NCBI RefSeq assembly: GCF_020166105.1
Contig: NZ_JAIUJY010000001.1
Coordinates: 744,001-808,000 of the forward strand
Origin: Blastococcus sp. LR1
Lineage (GTDB): Bacteria > Actinomycetota > Actinomycetes > Mycobacteriales > Geodermatophilaceae
Direction: 5' to 3'
Length of the DNA stretch: 64,000 nt
The position numbers and the translations under genes are program-made. Shown in pieces: positions 18,045 through 27,858 of this stretch (position 1 is its first letter; the number at the start of each line of letters is the position of its first letter). The notes below the pieces were generated by a model. The model was not told the DNA's origin. It did no database searches and saw nothing but the letters and a program-made list of their open reading frames with translations.

Positions 18045-19010
18045 TCACCGACGACGCCGCTCCGCCACCAGATCCCGCGCCGCCCCGTCCCACGTCGGGT
18101 GGGTGAACACGAAGCCGGACTCCAGCAGCCGTCCGGGCACCACCCGGCGGCTCTTGAGCAGCAGTTCGGTGTCGGTGCGCAGCACGAAGGCGCCGATCTC
18201 GGCCATCCACGCGGTGGCCGGCAGGCCCGGCCGCCGCCCCCAGGCCCGGCGCAGCGACCGCATCAGCGCGCGCTGGGTCACCGGCTCGGGTGCGGCGAGA
18301 TTGACCGGCCCCTCGATGTCCTCGCGCTCCAGGAGCAGCTCCACCGCGCGGACGAAGTCGTCGCCGTGGATCCACGACACGTACTGCCGGCCGCCCGCGA
18401 CCGGACCGCCCACGCCGACCCGGGCCATCCACGAGAGGTAGTCGAAGACCCCGCCGCGGTCCGGCGTCATCACCATCGCCGCCCGAAGCGCGACCCGGCG
18501 GGTACCCGGGACGTCGGCCGCCGCCTGCGTCTCCTCCCACCGCCGGGCGATGCGGACGCTGTACTCCCAGTAGAGCGGCACATCCGGTTCCTCGCCGCCG
18601 ATGATCCCGTTCGTCTCGTCGTGCGGGAGGTCGTCGGGGCGGCTGCGGGCGTCGGCGTAGATCGTCGCCGTGCTCATCTGCAGCCAGACCGTCGGCGGCT
18701 GCGCAGCGCGCTCGATCGCCTCCCCGACCACGCGGGTCGAGTCGACGCGGGAGTCCATCATCTGGCGCAGGTTCCGGTCGTTGTAGCGGGCGCTGACCGT
18801 CCGGCCGGCGAGGTTGATCACCGCGTCGGCGCCGTCGATCTCGTCCGCCCAGGCGCCGAGCGTCCGGCCGTCCCACAGCACGTGCCGGACGCCGTCCTCC
18901 AGCTGCTCCGGCCGACGGCTGAGGACGACGACCTCGTCCCCTCTGGCCGCCAGCGCACGCCGCAGCACGCCACCGACCTGCCCGGTACCGCCGGGGAGAA
19001 TGATCTTCAT
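18045..19010 (-). CDS. TIGR01777-family NAD(P)-dependent epimerase/oxidoreductase
   Basis: 321-aa extended short-chain dehydrogenase-like protein. It starts with the Rossmann loop LPGGTGQVGGVLRRAL, has VLWDGRTLGAWADEIDGADAVINLAGRTV, a motif diagnostic of TIGR01777, then QMSTATIYADA and YWEYSVRIARRWEE, and ends with the family C-terminal block (LLKSRRVVPGRLLESGFVFTHPTW). Members are widespread, often annotated as cell-division inhibitor SulA homologues, without solid biochemistry. TAGGTT lies about 14 nt before the ATG on the coding strand, suggesting a leaderless start. Confidence 0.9.
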   Translation of the reverse strand: MKIILPGGTGQVGGVLRRALAARGDEVVVLSRRPEQLEDGVRHVLWDGRTLGAWADEIDGADAVINLAGRTVSARYNDRNLRQMMDSRVDSTRVVGEAIERAAQPPTVWLQMSTATIYADARSRPDDLPHDETNGIIGGEEPDVPLYWEYSVRIARRWEETQAAADVPGTRRVALRAAMVMTPDRGGVFDYLSWMARVGVGGPVAGGRQYVSWIHGDDFVRAVELLLEREDIEGPVNLAAPEPVTQRALMRSLRRAWGRRPGLPATAWMAEIGAFVLRTDTELLLKSRRVVPGRLLESGFVFTHPTWDGAARDLVAERRRR

Positions 19011-19030
19011 CCGGCGAACCTAGTGCGGGA

Positions 19031-20464
19031 TCACCCGCGGTAGGCCTCGAGCAGTCGCAGCCAGATCTCGCTGATCGTCGGATAGGCAGGGACGGCGTGC
19101 CAGAGCCGGCCGATCGGCACCTCGCCGACCACCGCGATGGTCGCGGCGTGCAGCAGCTCGGCCACGGCCGGGCCCACGAAGGTGACGCCGAGCAGCACCT
19201 CGCGCTGGGTGTCGACGACGGCGATCGCGGTACCGGAGTACCCGTCGGCGAAGAGCGAGGCGCCCGCGATGCTGCCGATCGGGTACTCGACGACGCGGTG
19301 CGCCAGCCCCTCCTCCTCCGCCTGAGCGGCCGTGCGGCCCACGCTGGCGACCTGCGGTGAGGTGAAGACCACCGACGGTGTCGCGACGTCGTCAGCGGTG
19401 GCCACGAACGGCGACCACGGCGCGGTGTCGGTCTCCTCGCCCCGGGCCCGCGCCACGATCGCCGCCCCGGCCTGGCGGGCCTGGTACTTGCCCATGTGGG
19501 TCAGCTGCCGGCGTCCGTTGACGTCGCCGACGCCGTAGAGCCAGGACGAGCCCTCGACCCGGAGCGTGCTGTCGACGGAGAGGTACTCCCCCGGCTCCAG
19601 GCCCACGGTGTCGGCGCCGATGTCGGCGGTCCGCGCCCTGCGGCCCACCGCGACCAGCACCTCGTCGCCCCGGAACTCCCGGCCGTCCTCGGTGGTCAGC
19701 ACGACCTCGGTGCCGTCCCGGCGCGCCCCGGTGACCGAGGTGTTCAGCCGGACGTCGGCGCCGGCGTCGCGCAGGGCGGCGGCGACCGCCTCGCCGGCCT
19801 GCGGCTCGAGGCCGGGCAGGAGCCGTCCGCCGCGCTGCAGCACCGTCACCTGCGAGCCCAGCGCCTGCCACGCCGTCGCCATCTCGCAGCCGACGTAGCC
19901 GCCGCCGAGCACGAGCAGCCGGGCCGGGGCCGCCTTGGCGCTGGTCGCCTCCCGCGGGGTCCACGCGCCGACGTCGGCCAGCCCGTCGATCGGCGGCGTG
20001 GATGCCTCCGACCCGGTGCACACGACGACGGCCTGCCGGGCGGTCAGCCGCACCGTGCCGCCGTCGGCGTCGGTCACGACGACGGTGCGCTCGCCGTCCA
20101 GCCGGCCGGTGCCGCGCAGCAGGTCGATGCCCGCCGAGCCCACCCACTCCGCCTGGCCCGAGTCGTCCCAGTTCGAGGTGAAGGAGTCACGCCGGGCCAG
20201 GGTCGCCTCGACGTCCTGTTCGCCGGTCACCGCCTGCTTCGCGCCGTCCACCGACCGCACCTCGGCCAGCACCTCCGTGCCGCGCAGCAGCGCCTTGCTC
20301 GGCATGCAGGCCCAGTAGGAGCACTCGCCGCCGACCAGCTCCGGCTCCACCAGCACCGCCGAGAGCCCGCCGCGGACGACGACGTCGGCCACGTTCTCCC
20401 CGGTCGATCCGGCTCCGAGGACGACGACGTCGTAACTGCGCTCTTCTTCGCTCACCCGGCCCAT
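19031..20464 (-). CDS. Pyridine nucleotide-disulfide oxidoreductase (class I, dihydrolipoamide dehydrogenase-like)
   Basis: 477-aa flavoprotein: N-terminal FAD loop VVLGAGSTGENVAD, redox-active CX4C within GGECSYWACMPSKAL (the canonical sequence is GGTCxNxGCxPSK), NAD(P) loop VLGGGYVGCEMATAWQALG, second FAD block YGVGDVNGRRQLTHMGKYQARQA and a dimerisation domain with the GEVPIGRLWHAVPAYPTISE ending, whose His serves as acid/base. Mycobacterial relatives include quinone and disulfide reductases; the substrate is open. The ATG at 20464 leaves 25 nt to the divergent flavin reductase gene, so the promoter region is very compact. Confidence 0.88.
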   Translation of the reverse strand: MGRVSEEERSYDVVVLGAGSTGENVADVVVRGGLSAVLVEPELVGGECSYWACMPSKALLRGTEVLAEVRSVDGAKQAVTGEQDVEATLARRDSFTSNWDDSGQAEWVGSAGIDLLRGTGRLDGERTVVVTDADGGTVRLTARQAVVVCTGSEASTPPIDGLADVGAWTPREATSAKAAPARLLVLGGGYVGCEMATAWQALGSQVTVLQRGGRLLPGLEPQAGEAVAAALRDAGADVRLNTSVTGARRDGTEVVLTTEDGREFRGDEVLVAVGRRARTADIGADTVGLEPGEYLSVDSTLRVEGSSWLYGVGDVNGRRQLTHMGKYQARQAGAAIVARARGEETDTAPWSPFVATADDVATPSVVFTSPQVASVGRTAAQAEEEGLAHRVVEYPIGSIAGASLFADGYSGTAIAVVDTQREVLLGVTFVGPAVAELLHAATIAVVGEVPIGRLWHAVPAYPTISEIWLRLLEAYRG

Positions 20465-20489
20465 CCTCCGGTTGTGATCGACTGGGCGC

Positions 20490-21002
20490 ATGCCGGTCGA
20501 CCGCAACGAGTTCGCCGCAGCACTGGCGCAGTACACCGCCGGGGTCTGCCTGCTGACCGTGCGGGACGACATCGACGACGTCGGCACGACCGTCACCTCG
20601 GTGATGAGCGTGTCGGCGTCGCCGCCGCTGGTCGCGGTCGGGCTGACCGCCGACGGCTACCCGGCGGAGGTGCTGGAGTCGGTCGGCAGCTGCGCGCTCA
20701 CGGTCCTCGCCGCCCCCCAGGCGATCGTCGCCTCCCGGTTCTCCTCCGCGGGGCGGCCCAGCGCCCGGCACCTGCTGGAGACGGTGCCGTGGACCCGGGC
20801 GGAGCACAGCGGCGGCATCGTCCTGAGCGAGTCGCCGGCGGCACTGGACTGCCGGCTGGAACGCCTGGTCGAGGCCGGTGACCACGTCCTGGCGCTGCTC
20901 GAGGTGGTGGGCGTGCCGGTGCTGAACCCGGCGGCCCTCCCGCTGCTCCGGCTGCGCGGCCGGTTCGTCGACGAGACGGGCGGCCTGGCCGGTCGCGGCT
21001 GA
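20490..21002 (+). CDS. Flavin reductase domain protein
   Basis: 170 aa with the split-barrel flavin reductase-like fold: YTAGVCLLTVRDD, GTTVTSVMSVSASPPLVAVGLTADGYPAEVLE and FAVNVLA-equivalent SCALTVLAAPQAIVASRFSS, then a mid-domain SPAALDCRLERLVEAGDHVLALLEV. These proteins reduce FMN/FAD with NAD(P)H, often to feed a monooxygenase. No monooxygenase partner lies alongside; the divergent disulfide reductase shares the promoter gap. Confidence 0.87.
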   Translation: MPVDRNEFAAALAQYTAGVCLLTVRDDIDDVGTTVTSVMSVSASPPLVAVGLTADGYPAEVLESVGSCALTVLAAPQAIVASRFSSAGRPSARHLLETVPWTRAEHSGGIVLSESPAALDCRLERLVEAGDHVLALLEVVGVPVLNPAALPLLRLRGRFVDETGGLAGRG

Positions 21003-21013
21003 GCGAATTCCGG

Positions 21014-21051
21014 CGCGGATGTCACATCCGCGACCTCGGCGGTGCTAGTCA
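21014..21051. promoter_or_regulatory. Putative promoter/operator of the ECF sigma operon
   Basis: A perfect 9-bp palindrome with a 1-nt centre (CGCGGATGT-C-ACATCCGCG, 21014-21032) contains TGTCACA (21020-21026), which resembles ECF -35 elements; TAGTCA follows at 21046-21051. The spacing suits a promoter for the sigma-factor gene. Autoregulation is inferred. Confidence 0.4.
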
Positions 21052-21144
21052 GGCATGGAGCTCGTAACCCAGGGACGACCGGCGGCCGCCGTCGTCCTGG
21101 CACGCCCCCGCGCTGCGGGAGGCCGGCCCGGAAGGCTGGACGCG

Positions 21145-21651
21145 GTGGCGACGTCGGTGCGGCCCGACCTCGAGGAGGTCTTCCGCCTCGAGTACGCGCG
21201 GGTCGTGGGCGTCGCGGCCCGGGTGCTCGGCTCGCGGGACCAGGCCGAGGACGTCGCCCAGGAGGTCTTCCTCTCCTTCGGGCGGTCCCGCGTCCAGGCC
21301 GGTGAGGCGGGCGGCTGGCTCGCCGTCGCCGCCGCGCACACCGCGCTCAACCTGATCCGCTCGGGACGCCGCCGGACCTCCCGCGAGGAGACCGTCGCCG
21401 CCACGGAGCACGCCGTCGTCCCCGACGTGGCCGACACCGTGCTCACCCGGGAGGACCGCAGCCGCGTCCGCGCGGCGCTGGCCACCCTCCCCCGCACCCA
21501 GGCCGTCGCCCTGGTGCTCCGGCACAGCGGCCTCAGCTACGCCGAGGTCGCCACCGCACTCGATCTGTCCCCCGGCAGCATCGGCACGACCGTCCGTCGC
21601 GCCGAGTCCGCCCTGCGCAAGGAGCTGAACCGTCATGCGTCATCCGACTGA
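21145..21651 (+). CDS. SigE-family (ECF) RNA polymerase sigma factor
   Basis: An ECF sigma factor of about 168 aa. Region 2: DLEEVFRLEYARVVGVAARVLGSRDQAEDVAQEVFLSF; region 4: LATLPRTQAVALVLRHSGLSYAEVATALDLSPGSIGTTVRRAES with a normal HTH. The GTG at 21145 is chosen because GGAAGG (21131-21136) sits 8 nt upstream and the protein then begins at the conserved core; an ATG at 21055 would add 30 poorly conserved residues. The gene overlaps the anti-sigma gene by 17 nt, a classic sigma/anti-sigma arrangement. Confidence 0.85.
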   Translation: MATSVRPDLEEVFRLEYARVVGVAARVLGSRDQAEDVAQEVFLSFGRSRVQAGEAGGWLAVAAAHTALNLIRSGRRRTSREETVAATEHAVVPDVADTVLTREDRSRVRAALATLPRTQAVALVLRHSGLSYAEVATALDLSPGSIGTTVRRAESALRKELNRHASSD

Positions 21652-22717
21652 GGGCGTGCTGCGCCGACTGCTCGACGAGCCGGCCGGCGTCTCCGATCCC
21701 GACCGCCGGCACGTCGCCGACTGCGCGCAGTGCCTGACGAACCTGGCCGCCGCCCGGAGCGACGCCGCCGTCGTCGGTGCCGCGCTGACCGACACCACCC
21801 CGGCACCCGACGTCGCCGCCGGCTGGGCGCGGCTCGCCGCGGCCACGCACGCGACTGCCCCCCGGCCGGCGGCGGCTCCGGCTCGCCGCGGCCGCGCCGG
21901 CGAGTGGCTGCGCCGGCCCGCGGCCGCGGCGCTGGCCGTCGGCGTCGTCCTGGCCGGTGCCGGCACCGCGGCGGCTAACGACTGGCTGCAGATCTTCCGC
22001 ACCGAGGAGGTCGCCGCCGTCGGGCTGCGCACCGCGGACCTCGTCGCGCTGCCGGATCTCACCGCCTACGGGGACGTCGTGTTCACCGGCGACGACGGCC
22101 TCCAGCAGGTGCCCGACGCCGCGACTGCGGAGGAGCTGAGCGGCCTGGACCTGCCGGAGGTCGACGCCCTGCCCGGCGGCGTCATCGGGGAGCCCGAGTA
22201 CCAGGTGGCCGGCGAGCTCAGCGCCACCTTCACCTTCTCCGCGGAGAAGGCCGCGCAGGCCGCCGCGGAGGCCGGCCAGAGCCTGCCGGCCCCGCCGCCC
22301 GGGCTGGACGGCAGCTCGGTCCGGCTGGACGCCGGCCCCGGCGTGGCCCAGGTGTGGACGAGCTCGTCCGGCATCCCGGCGCTGGTCGTCGGCCGCGCCG
22401 TCGCCCCGACCGCGTTCTCCTCCGGCGTGCAGTTCGAGACGCTGCGCGACTACCTCCTCTCCCTGCCCGGCCTGCCGGGGGACGTGGCGGACCAGCTGCG
22501 CACCTTCACCGCGGACGGCTCCACGCTGCCGCTCCCGGTGCCCTCGGACTACGTGACCACCTCGACCGCCCAGGTCGACGGCGAGGAGGCGACCGTGCTG
22601 GAGACCCGGGACCGGGCGCTGGCCGCCGTGGTCTGGGTGGAGGACGGCGTGGTGACCGTGGTGGCCGGCGTCCTGGACACCGATGAGGTGCTCTCGGTCG
22701 CCCGGGCGCTGGGATGA
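21635..22717 (+). CDS. Membrane-anchored zinc-finger anti-sigma factor-like protein
   Basis: 360 aa. The cytoplasmic N-terminus has an HxxxCxxC zinc motif (RRHVADCAQC, about residues 25-34), as in ZAS anti-sigma factors. A basic stretch (RRGRAGEWLRR) precedes one transmembrane helix (AAAALAVGVVLAGAGTAAA, about 95-113). The large extracytoplasmic part (about 115-360) shows no domain I can name, but it has Thr/Ser- and Pro-rich strands and a regular alternating pattern. It should hold the co-encoded sigma factor at the membrane and release it on an envelope signal. The last 4 nt overlap the ABC ATPase gene. Confidence 0.8.
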   Translation: MRHPTEGVLRRLLDEPAGVSDPDRRHVADCAQCLTNLAAARSDAAVVGAALTDTTPAPDVAAGWARLAAATHATAPRPAAAPARRGRAGEWLRRPAAAALAVGVVLAGAGTAAANDWLQIFRTEEVAAVGLRTADLVALPDLTAYGDVVFTGDDGLQQVPDAATAEELSGLDLPEVDALPGGVIGEPEYQVAGELSATFTFSAEKAAQAAAEAGQSLPAPPPGLDGSSVRLDAGPGVAQVWTSSSGIPALVVGRAVAPTAFSSGVQFETLRDYLLSLPGLPGDVADQLRTFTADGSTLPLPVPSDYVTTSTAQVDGEEATVLETRDRALAAVVWVEDGVVTVVAGVLDTDEVLSVARALG

Positions 22718-23682
22718 GCCAGTCCGACCTGCGGGAGGCCGCCGACCTGGTCGCCGGCCTCCCGCCCACGCCCGCCGTCTGGTGCACCGGTCTGCGGAAG
22801 CGCTACGGAAAGCGGACCGCTGTGGACGGCGTCTCGCTGGAGATCGGCCGCGGCGAGGTGGTCGGGCTGCTCGGGCCGAACGGCGCGGGCAAGACCACGG
22901 TCATCAAGATGCTGCTCGGCCTGGTGCGCCCCGACGCGGGCGAGGTCATGCTGCTCGGCCGGCCCGCCGCCGACCCCAGCGCGAGGGTCCGGGTCGGCTA
23001 CCTGCCCGAGCTCTTCCGCTACCAGCCGTGGCTGACCGCCGCGGAGGTGCTCGCACTGCACGTCCGGCTCTCCGGCGTCGACATCCCCGCGCCCGAGCAG
23101 CGGGAGGCGCTCGCCCTCGTCGGGCTGGGCGAGCGGGCCGCGGACCGGGTCGGCGGCTTCTCCAAGGGCATGCAGCAGCGGCTGGGTCTGGCCGTCGCGC
23201 TGGTGGCCCGACCGGAGTTCGTCGTCCTCGACGAGCCGACCAGCGCTCTGGACCCGCTGGGCCGGGTGGACGTGCGCGACATCGTGCTCTCGCTGAAGTC
23301 CCGGGGCATCGCCGTGCTGCTCAACTCGCACCTGATCGGCGAAGTCGAGCGGGTCTGCGACCGGGTGGTGATCCTGGACCGCGGGCACGTCGCCGCCTCC
23401 GGCACGCTGCTGGAGCTGCTCGGCCAGCACGAGGTGCGGCTGCACCTCACCGGGCTCCCGCCGGCCGGCGAGACCCGGCTGTCGGCCGCCGGCCGCGTCG
23501 AGCGGGAGGGCGAGTGGTTCACCGTGGCTCTGCCCGTCGACGACGAGGACACCGTGCCCGATCTCGTCCGCGACCTCGCGGCGCTCGGCGTCCGGGTGCA
23601 CGCGGTGGAGCCGGGTCGGATCAGCCTGGAGGAACGCCTGCTCGGCATCCTGCGCGACGGCACCGAGGGTGGTGCGGCGTGA
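22714..23682 (+). CDS. ABC transporter ATP-binding protein
   Basis: A 322-aa DrrA/CcmA-type ATPase: Walker A GLLGPNGAGKTTVIKML, Q-loop region YLPELFRYQPWL, signature FSKGMQQRLGLAVAL, Walker B EFVVLDEPTSALDP and the H-loop VLLNSHLIGEVE. After about residue 220 comes a C-terminal extension found in ABC-2 exporters of bacitracin/nodulation type. ATGA overlap with the anti-sigma gene and GTGA overlap with the permease mark a single operon. Because the sigma pair precedes it, the exporter is probably a target of the same envelope signal; the substrate is unknown. Confidence 0.92.
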   Translation: MSQSDLREAADLVAGLPPTPAVWCTGLRKRYGKRTAVDGVSLEIGRGEVVGLLGPNGAGKTTVIKMLLGLVRPDAGEVMLLGRPAADPSARVRVGYLPELFRYQPWLTAAEVLALHVRLSGVDIPAPEQREALALVGLGERAADRVGGFSKGMQQRLGLAVALVARPEFVVLDEPTSALDPLGRVDVRDIVLSLKSRGIAVLLNSHLIGEVERVCDRVVILDRGHVAASGTLLELLGQHEVRLHLTGLPPAGETRLSAAGRVEREGEWFTVALPVDDEDTVPDLVRDLAALGVRVHAVEPGRISLEERLLGILRDGTEGGAA

Positions 23683-24533
23683 ACGCCCGCGCCGTCCTGA
23701 CCATCGCCGGGCTCACCCTGCGCGAGGCCTCCCGCCGTCGCGTGCTGCTCGCCCTCGGCGTCCTCACCCTCGTCCTGCTGGGGCTCAGCGGCTGGGGCTT
23801 CTCCCGGTTCGCGGCGGAGACCGGCGGCTCGCTCACCAGCGGCGAGGCCCGGCTCACGGCGTCGATCGTGCTCAACCTCGTGATGTTCGGCTACAGCCTG
23901 ATCGCTGCGCTCGGCACCGCGTTCCTCGCCGGCCCGACGCTCTCGGGCGAGACGGAGTCCGGCATCGCGCTGGCCGTCCTCGCCCGCCCGATCCGCCGGT
24001 CAACCTTCCTGCTGGGCAAGTGGCTGGGGCTCGTCGTCTTCGGAAGCGGGTTCGTCGTCCTCGCCGGGCTGGCCCAGTGCCTGATCGTGCGGGCGTCGGT
24101 GGACTACTGGCCGCCGGAGCCGACGAAGGCGCTCGCACTGCTGGCCGCCCAGACGGTCGTCCTGCTGACCCTGGCCGTGCTGCTCTCGACCGTGATCTCG
24201 CCGATGGCGTCCGGTGTGGTGTCGGTCGGGCTGTTCTGCACCACCTGGGTCGCGGGCGTCGTCGGCGGCATCGGGGACTCGCTCGGCAACGACGCCGTCG
24301 CCCGGGTCGGCAGCGTCTCGCGGATGATCCTGCCCACCGACGGCCTGTGGCGGGGGGCGATGAACGCCTTCCAGGACCCGTCGGCGCTGGCCTTCTTCGG
24401 CGACGCCGACGCCGGCGCCTTCCCGTTCCTGAGCATGGCGCCGCTGACCGGCACCTACCTCGCGTGGGCCGTCGTCTGGACCGCGATGGTGTGGGCGCTG
24501 GCCGCCGTGTCGTTCGCCCGCCGCGACCTGTAG
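23679..24533 (+). CDS. ABC-2 type transporter permease
   Basis: 284-aa membrane subunit with about six helices: VLLALGVLTLVLLGLSGWGF, IVLNLVMFGYSLIAALGTAFL, WLGLVVFGSGFVVLAGLAQC, LLAAQTVVLLTLAVLLSTVI, GVVSVGLFCTTWVAGVVGGI and TYLAWAVVWTAMVWALAAVSF. An ABC-2 conserved-type segment (SGETESGIALAVLARPIRRSTFLLGKW) is present. The GTG at 23679 overlaps the ATPase stop. It pairs with the preceding ATPase to form a full exporter of two plus two subunits. Confidence 0.9.
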   Translation: MNARAVLTIAGLTLREASRRRVLLALGVLTLVLLGLSGWGFSRFAAETGGSLTSGEARLTASIVLNLVMFGYSLIAALGTAFLAGPTLSGETESGIALAVLARPIRRSTFLLGKWLGLVVFGSGFVVLAGLAQCLIVRASVDYWPPEPTKALALLAAQTVVLLTLAVLLSTVISPMASGVVSVGLFCTTWVAGVVGGIGDSLGNDAVARVGSVSRMILPTDGLWRGAMNAFQDPSALAFFGDADAGAFPFLSMAPLTGTYLAWAVVWTAMVWALAAVSFARRDL

Positions 24534-24584
24534 GCCGGGGCGGGAACACGATCGACATCGCGCGGGGATAGCGTCGGTCCTGCT

Positions 24585-27188
24585 ATGAGCGCTCTGCCTG
24601 CCCCCTCCGAGTCCGCCGTCCGCCGCGCCCTGGTGCGCGCCGAACGCGGCGTTCCCCTCGACGCGGTGGAGGCCGAGACCCTGCTGCACGCGCGCGGGCT
24701 GGGCGAGGGTGAGCCGCTGGACCGGCTGCTCACCGCCGCCGGCCGGGTGCGCGACGCCGGTCTGGCGTCCGCCGGACGGCCGGGAGTGGTCACCTACAGC
24801 CGCAAGGTGTTCATCCCGCTCACCCACCTGTGCCGGGACCGCTGCCACTACTGCACGTTCGTGACGACGCCGGGCCAGCTCCGGGCGCAGGGCAAGGCGC
24901 CCTACCTCTCCCCCGACGAGGTGCTCGACGTCGCCCGCGCAGGTGCGGCCATGGGCTGCAAGGAGGCGCTGTTCACCCTCGGCGACCGCCCCGAGGAGCG
25001 CTGGCCGGTCGCCGCGGAGTGGCTGGAGGCGCACGGCTTCGACTCCACGCTGGGCTACCTGCGGGCCATGGCGATCCGGGTGCTCGAGGAGACCGGGCTG
25101 CTCCCCCACCTCAACCCCGGCGTGCTGTCGTGGGAGGAGATCCAGCGGCTCAAGCCGGTCGCCGCCTCCATGGGGATGATGCTGGAGACGACGGCGACGC
25201 GGCTGTGGTCGCAGCCCGGCGGACCGCACTTCGGCTCCCCCGACAAGGAGCCCGCCGTCCGGCTCCGGGTCCTGGAGGACGCCGGCCGCTCCGCCGTTCC
25301 GTTCACCACCGGTGTGCTGCTGGGCATCGGCGAGGACTACGCCGAGCGGGTGGACGCCGTCCTGCAGATCCGGGCGAGCGCCCAGCGGCACGGGCACGTG
25401 CAGGAGACGATCGTCCAGAACTTCCGGGCGAAGCCGCGGACCGCGATGCAGGCGCACGACGACCTCGACCTGCAGGAGTACGTCGCCGCCGTCGCCGTCA
25501 CCCGGCTGCTGCTCGGCCCGAAGGCACGCGTCCAGGCGCCGCCGAACCTGAGCGACTCCACGGAACTCGGCCTGCTGCTGCGCGCCGGCGTCGACGACTG
25601 GGGCGGCGTCTCACCGCTGACCCCGGACCACGTCAACCCGGAGCGTCCGTGGCCGAACATCGACAAGCTCGCCGCGCTCTCGTCCGAGGCCGGGTTCGAG
25701 CTGCGCGAGCGGCTGGCCGCCCAGCCGCCGTACGTGCTGCAGCCCGAGCCGTGGCTGGACCCGCGGGTGCGGCCGCACGTCGACGCGCTGGCCGGCCCCG
25801 ACGGGCTGGCGGTCGAGGGGCGGCTGCCGGTGGGCCTGCCGTGGCAGGAGCCGGACGAGTCGTGGACGTCCACCGGGCGGGTGGACCTGCACGTCGAGGT
25901 CGACACGGTCGGGCGCACGGATGACCGGCGCAGCGACTTCGACGCCGTCTACGGCGACTGGTCCGAGCTCCGCTCGCGCACCGAGTCCGCGCGGGACGGT
26001 TCCTCCACCGCGATCGCTGCCGGCGACCGCGAGGTGCTGGCCGCGCTGCTGCACGCCGAGCAGGACCCGGCCGGGCTGACCGACGCCGAGTACCTGGCCC
26101 TGCTGGGCGCCGACGGCACGGACCTGGAGAACCTCTGCGCGCTGGCCGACGCGGTGCGCGCCGACGTCAACGGTGACGACGTCACCTACGTCGTGAACCG
26201 GAACATCAACTTCACCAACGTCTGCTACACCGGCTGCCGGTTCTGCGCGTTCGCCCAGCGGCGCACCGACGCCGACGCCTACACGCTGTCCATGACGCAG
26301 GTCGGCGACCGCGTGGACGAGGCGTGGGCGGCCGGGGCGACCGAGATCTGCATGCAGGGCGGCATCCACCCCGACCTGCCCGGGACGGCGTACTTCGACC
26401 TCGCCCGCGAGGTGAAGAAGCGGCAGCCGGGCATCCACCTGCACGCCTTCAGCCCCATGGAGATCGTGAACGGGGCGGCGCGCACCGGGCTGTCGTTCCG
26501 CGACTTCCTCACCGAGCTCAAGGCCGCCGGCTTGGACTCGATCCCCGGCACGGCGGCGGAGATTCTCGACGACGACGTCCGCTGGGTGCTCACCAAGGGC
26601 AAGCTGCCGACGGCGACGTGGCTGGAGATCATCGGCACCGCGCACGAGGTCGGGATCCCGACGACGTCGACGATGATGTACGGCCACGTGGACACCCCGG
26701 CGCACTGGGTCGGGCACCTGCGGACGCTGGCTGCGCTGCAGGACCGCACCGGCGGCTTCACCGAGTTCGTGCTGCTGCCGTTCGTGCACCACAACTCACC
26801 GATCTACCTGGCCGGCGTCGCCCGCCCCGGCCCGACGGTGCGGGAGAACCGGGCGATCCACGCCGTCGCCCGGCTGCTGCTGCACGGCCGCATCCCCAAC
26901 ATCCAGACCTCCTGGGTGAAGCTCGCCGACGCCGGGACGAAGGCGGTGCTGCAGGGCGGCGCCAGCGACCTCGGCGGCACGCTCATGGAGGAGACGATCA
27001 GCCGCATGGCCGGCAGCGAGAACGGCTCGCTGAAGACCATCGCCGAGCTGGAGGCCATGGCCGCCGCGATCGGCCGCCCGGCCCGTCAGCGCACCACGGA
27101 GTACGGCACGCCCTCGGCCGAGCGGATCGCGACCGCACGCTCCGACGAGGGCCGCGCACGGCTCACGCTCTCGATCACGCCTCGCTGA
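24585..27188 (+). CDS. fbiC: Bifunctional FO synthase FbiC (CofGH fusion)
   Basis: An 867-aa radical SAM enzyme making FO, the deazaflavin core of F420, from 5-amino-6-ribitylaminouracil and tyrosine. The N-terminal CofG half has its [4Fe-4S] motif at C83-C87-C90 (CRDRCHYC); the C-terminal CofH half has C547-C551-C554 (CYTGCRFC), preceded by RNINFTNV. The join lies near residues 410-480. Actinobacteria carry this fusion, while archaea use two proteins. A -10 box TAGCGT (24569-24574) lies 16 nt before the ATG, with no Shine-Dalgarno, indicating a nearly leaderless message. The 3' end overlaps a convergent gene by 14 nt. Confidence 0.96.
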   Translation: MSALPAPSESAVRRALVRAERGVPLDAVEAETLLHARGLGEGEPLDRLLTAAGRVRDAGLASAGRPGVVTYSRKVFIPLTHLCRDRCHYCTFVTTPGQLRAQGKAPYLSPDEVLDVARAGAAMGCKEALFTLGDRPEERWPVAAEWLEAHGFDSTLGYLRAMAIRVLEETGLLPHLNPGVLSWEEIQRLKPVAASMGMMLETTATRLWSQPGGPHFGSPDKEPAVRLRVLEDAGRSAVPFTTGVLLGIGEDYAERVDAVLQIRASAQRHGHVQETIVQNFRAKPRTAMQAHDDLDLQEYVAAVAVTRLLLGPKARVQAPPNLSDSTELGLLLRAGVDDWGGVSPLTPDHVNPERPWPNIDKLAALSSEAGFELRERLAAQPPYVLQPEPWLDPRVRPHVDALAGPDGLAVEGRLPVGLPWQEPDESWTSTGRVDLHVEVDTVGRTDDRRSDFDAVYGDWSELRSRTESARDGSSTAIAAGDREVLAALLHAEQDPAGLTDAEYLALLGADGTDLENLCALADAVRADVNGDDVTYVVNRNINFTNVCYTGCRFCAFAQRRTDADAYTLSMTQVGDRVDEAWAAGATEICMQGGIHPDLPGTAYFDLAREVKKRQPGIHLHAFSPMEIVNGAARTGLSFRDFLTELKAAGLDSIPGTAAEILDDDVRWVLTKGKLPTATWLEIIGTAHEVGIPTTSTMMYGHVDTPAHWVGHLRTLAALQDRTGGFTEFVLLPFVHHNSPIYLAGVARPGPTVRENRAIHAVARLLLHGRIPNIQTSWVKLADAGTKAVLQGGASDLGGTLMEETISRMAGSENGSLKTIAELEAMAAAIGRPARQRTTEYGTPSAERIATARSDEGRARLTLSITPR

Positions 27189-27858
27189 GCTCCGGCGCCG
27201 CCGCCCGCAGTCCCCACCAGCGGGCCAGCCACAGGGCCCCCGCGCAGGGGGCGGCGACGAGGAGCAGCTCCACCAGGACGACGGGTATCGCGGTCGAGTA
27301 GTCCTGGGTCCAGCCGAACCAGATCGCGGCTGCCACGCCCAGCGCCGCGGCGACGGGCAGCAGGACCGCGGCCCGGACCACCGACGCGCGGGCTGCTGGC
27401 CGGCCCGCGAGGAAACGGCCGTAGGCGGTCAGCCCGACGCCGAGGGCAGTCAGGGCGAGGAGCGCGTACACCAGCGCGGGCCCGGCGTGCGGATAGCGGC
27501 CGTCCAGTTCGAACCAGCGGCTGAACAGCGGATTCAGCACCTCCAGGAACAGCAGGTAGCCCAGGACGAGCGCGACGCCACCGCCTGCCAGCGCGATCGC
27601 CGCACCGTTCCAGGAGTCGTGCGGGCGCGACACCAGGCCGCGGGCCGAGACGGCTTCCCGGGCGAACGTGGCGACGTCACCGAGCAGGGCGTCCGGGGTG
27701 AGCCCGTCGGCGGCACCGGCGCGGAGGTCCTCCCCCACCTCGGTGACCACCTCGGCGCGGTCCCTGCGCGGGATCCGCAGGCGGATGAGCTCCCGGTCGA
27801 GCGCACGGATGGCCGACTCGATCTCGCCCGTCGTGGTCGCGGTGTCAGGCATGGGCAT
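27175..27858 (-). CDS. Membrane protein with N-terminal HAAS-like segment, PadR partner
   Basis: 227 aa. The cytosolic N-terminus (about 1-75: [49 protein letters not shown]) resembles the HAAS/DUF1700 helical segment that often accompanies PadR regulators. Five hydrophobic helices follow ([72 protein letters not shown]). Its start overlaps padR by 14 nt (ATG 27858; ATG 27852 is an alternative), so the pair is coupled, as in known PadR/membrane-sensor pairs. Function unknown. The stop region overlaps the end of fbiC. Confidence 0.75.
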   Translation of the reverse strand: MPMPDTATTTGEIESAIRALDRELIRLRIPRRDRAEVVTEVGEDLRAGAADGLTPDALLGDVATFAREAVSARGLVSRPHDSWNGAAIALAGGGVALVLGYLLFLEVLNPLFSRWFELDGRYPHAGPALVYALLALTALGVGLTAYGRFLAGRPAARASVVRAAVLLPVAAALGVAAAIWFGWTQDYSTAIPVVLVELLLVAAPCAGALWLARWWGLRAAAPELSEA

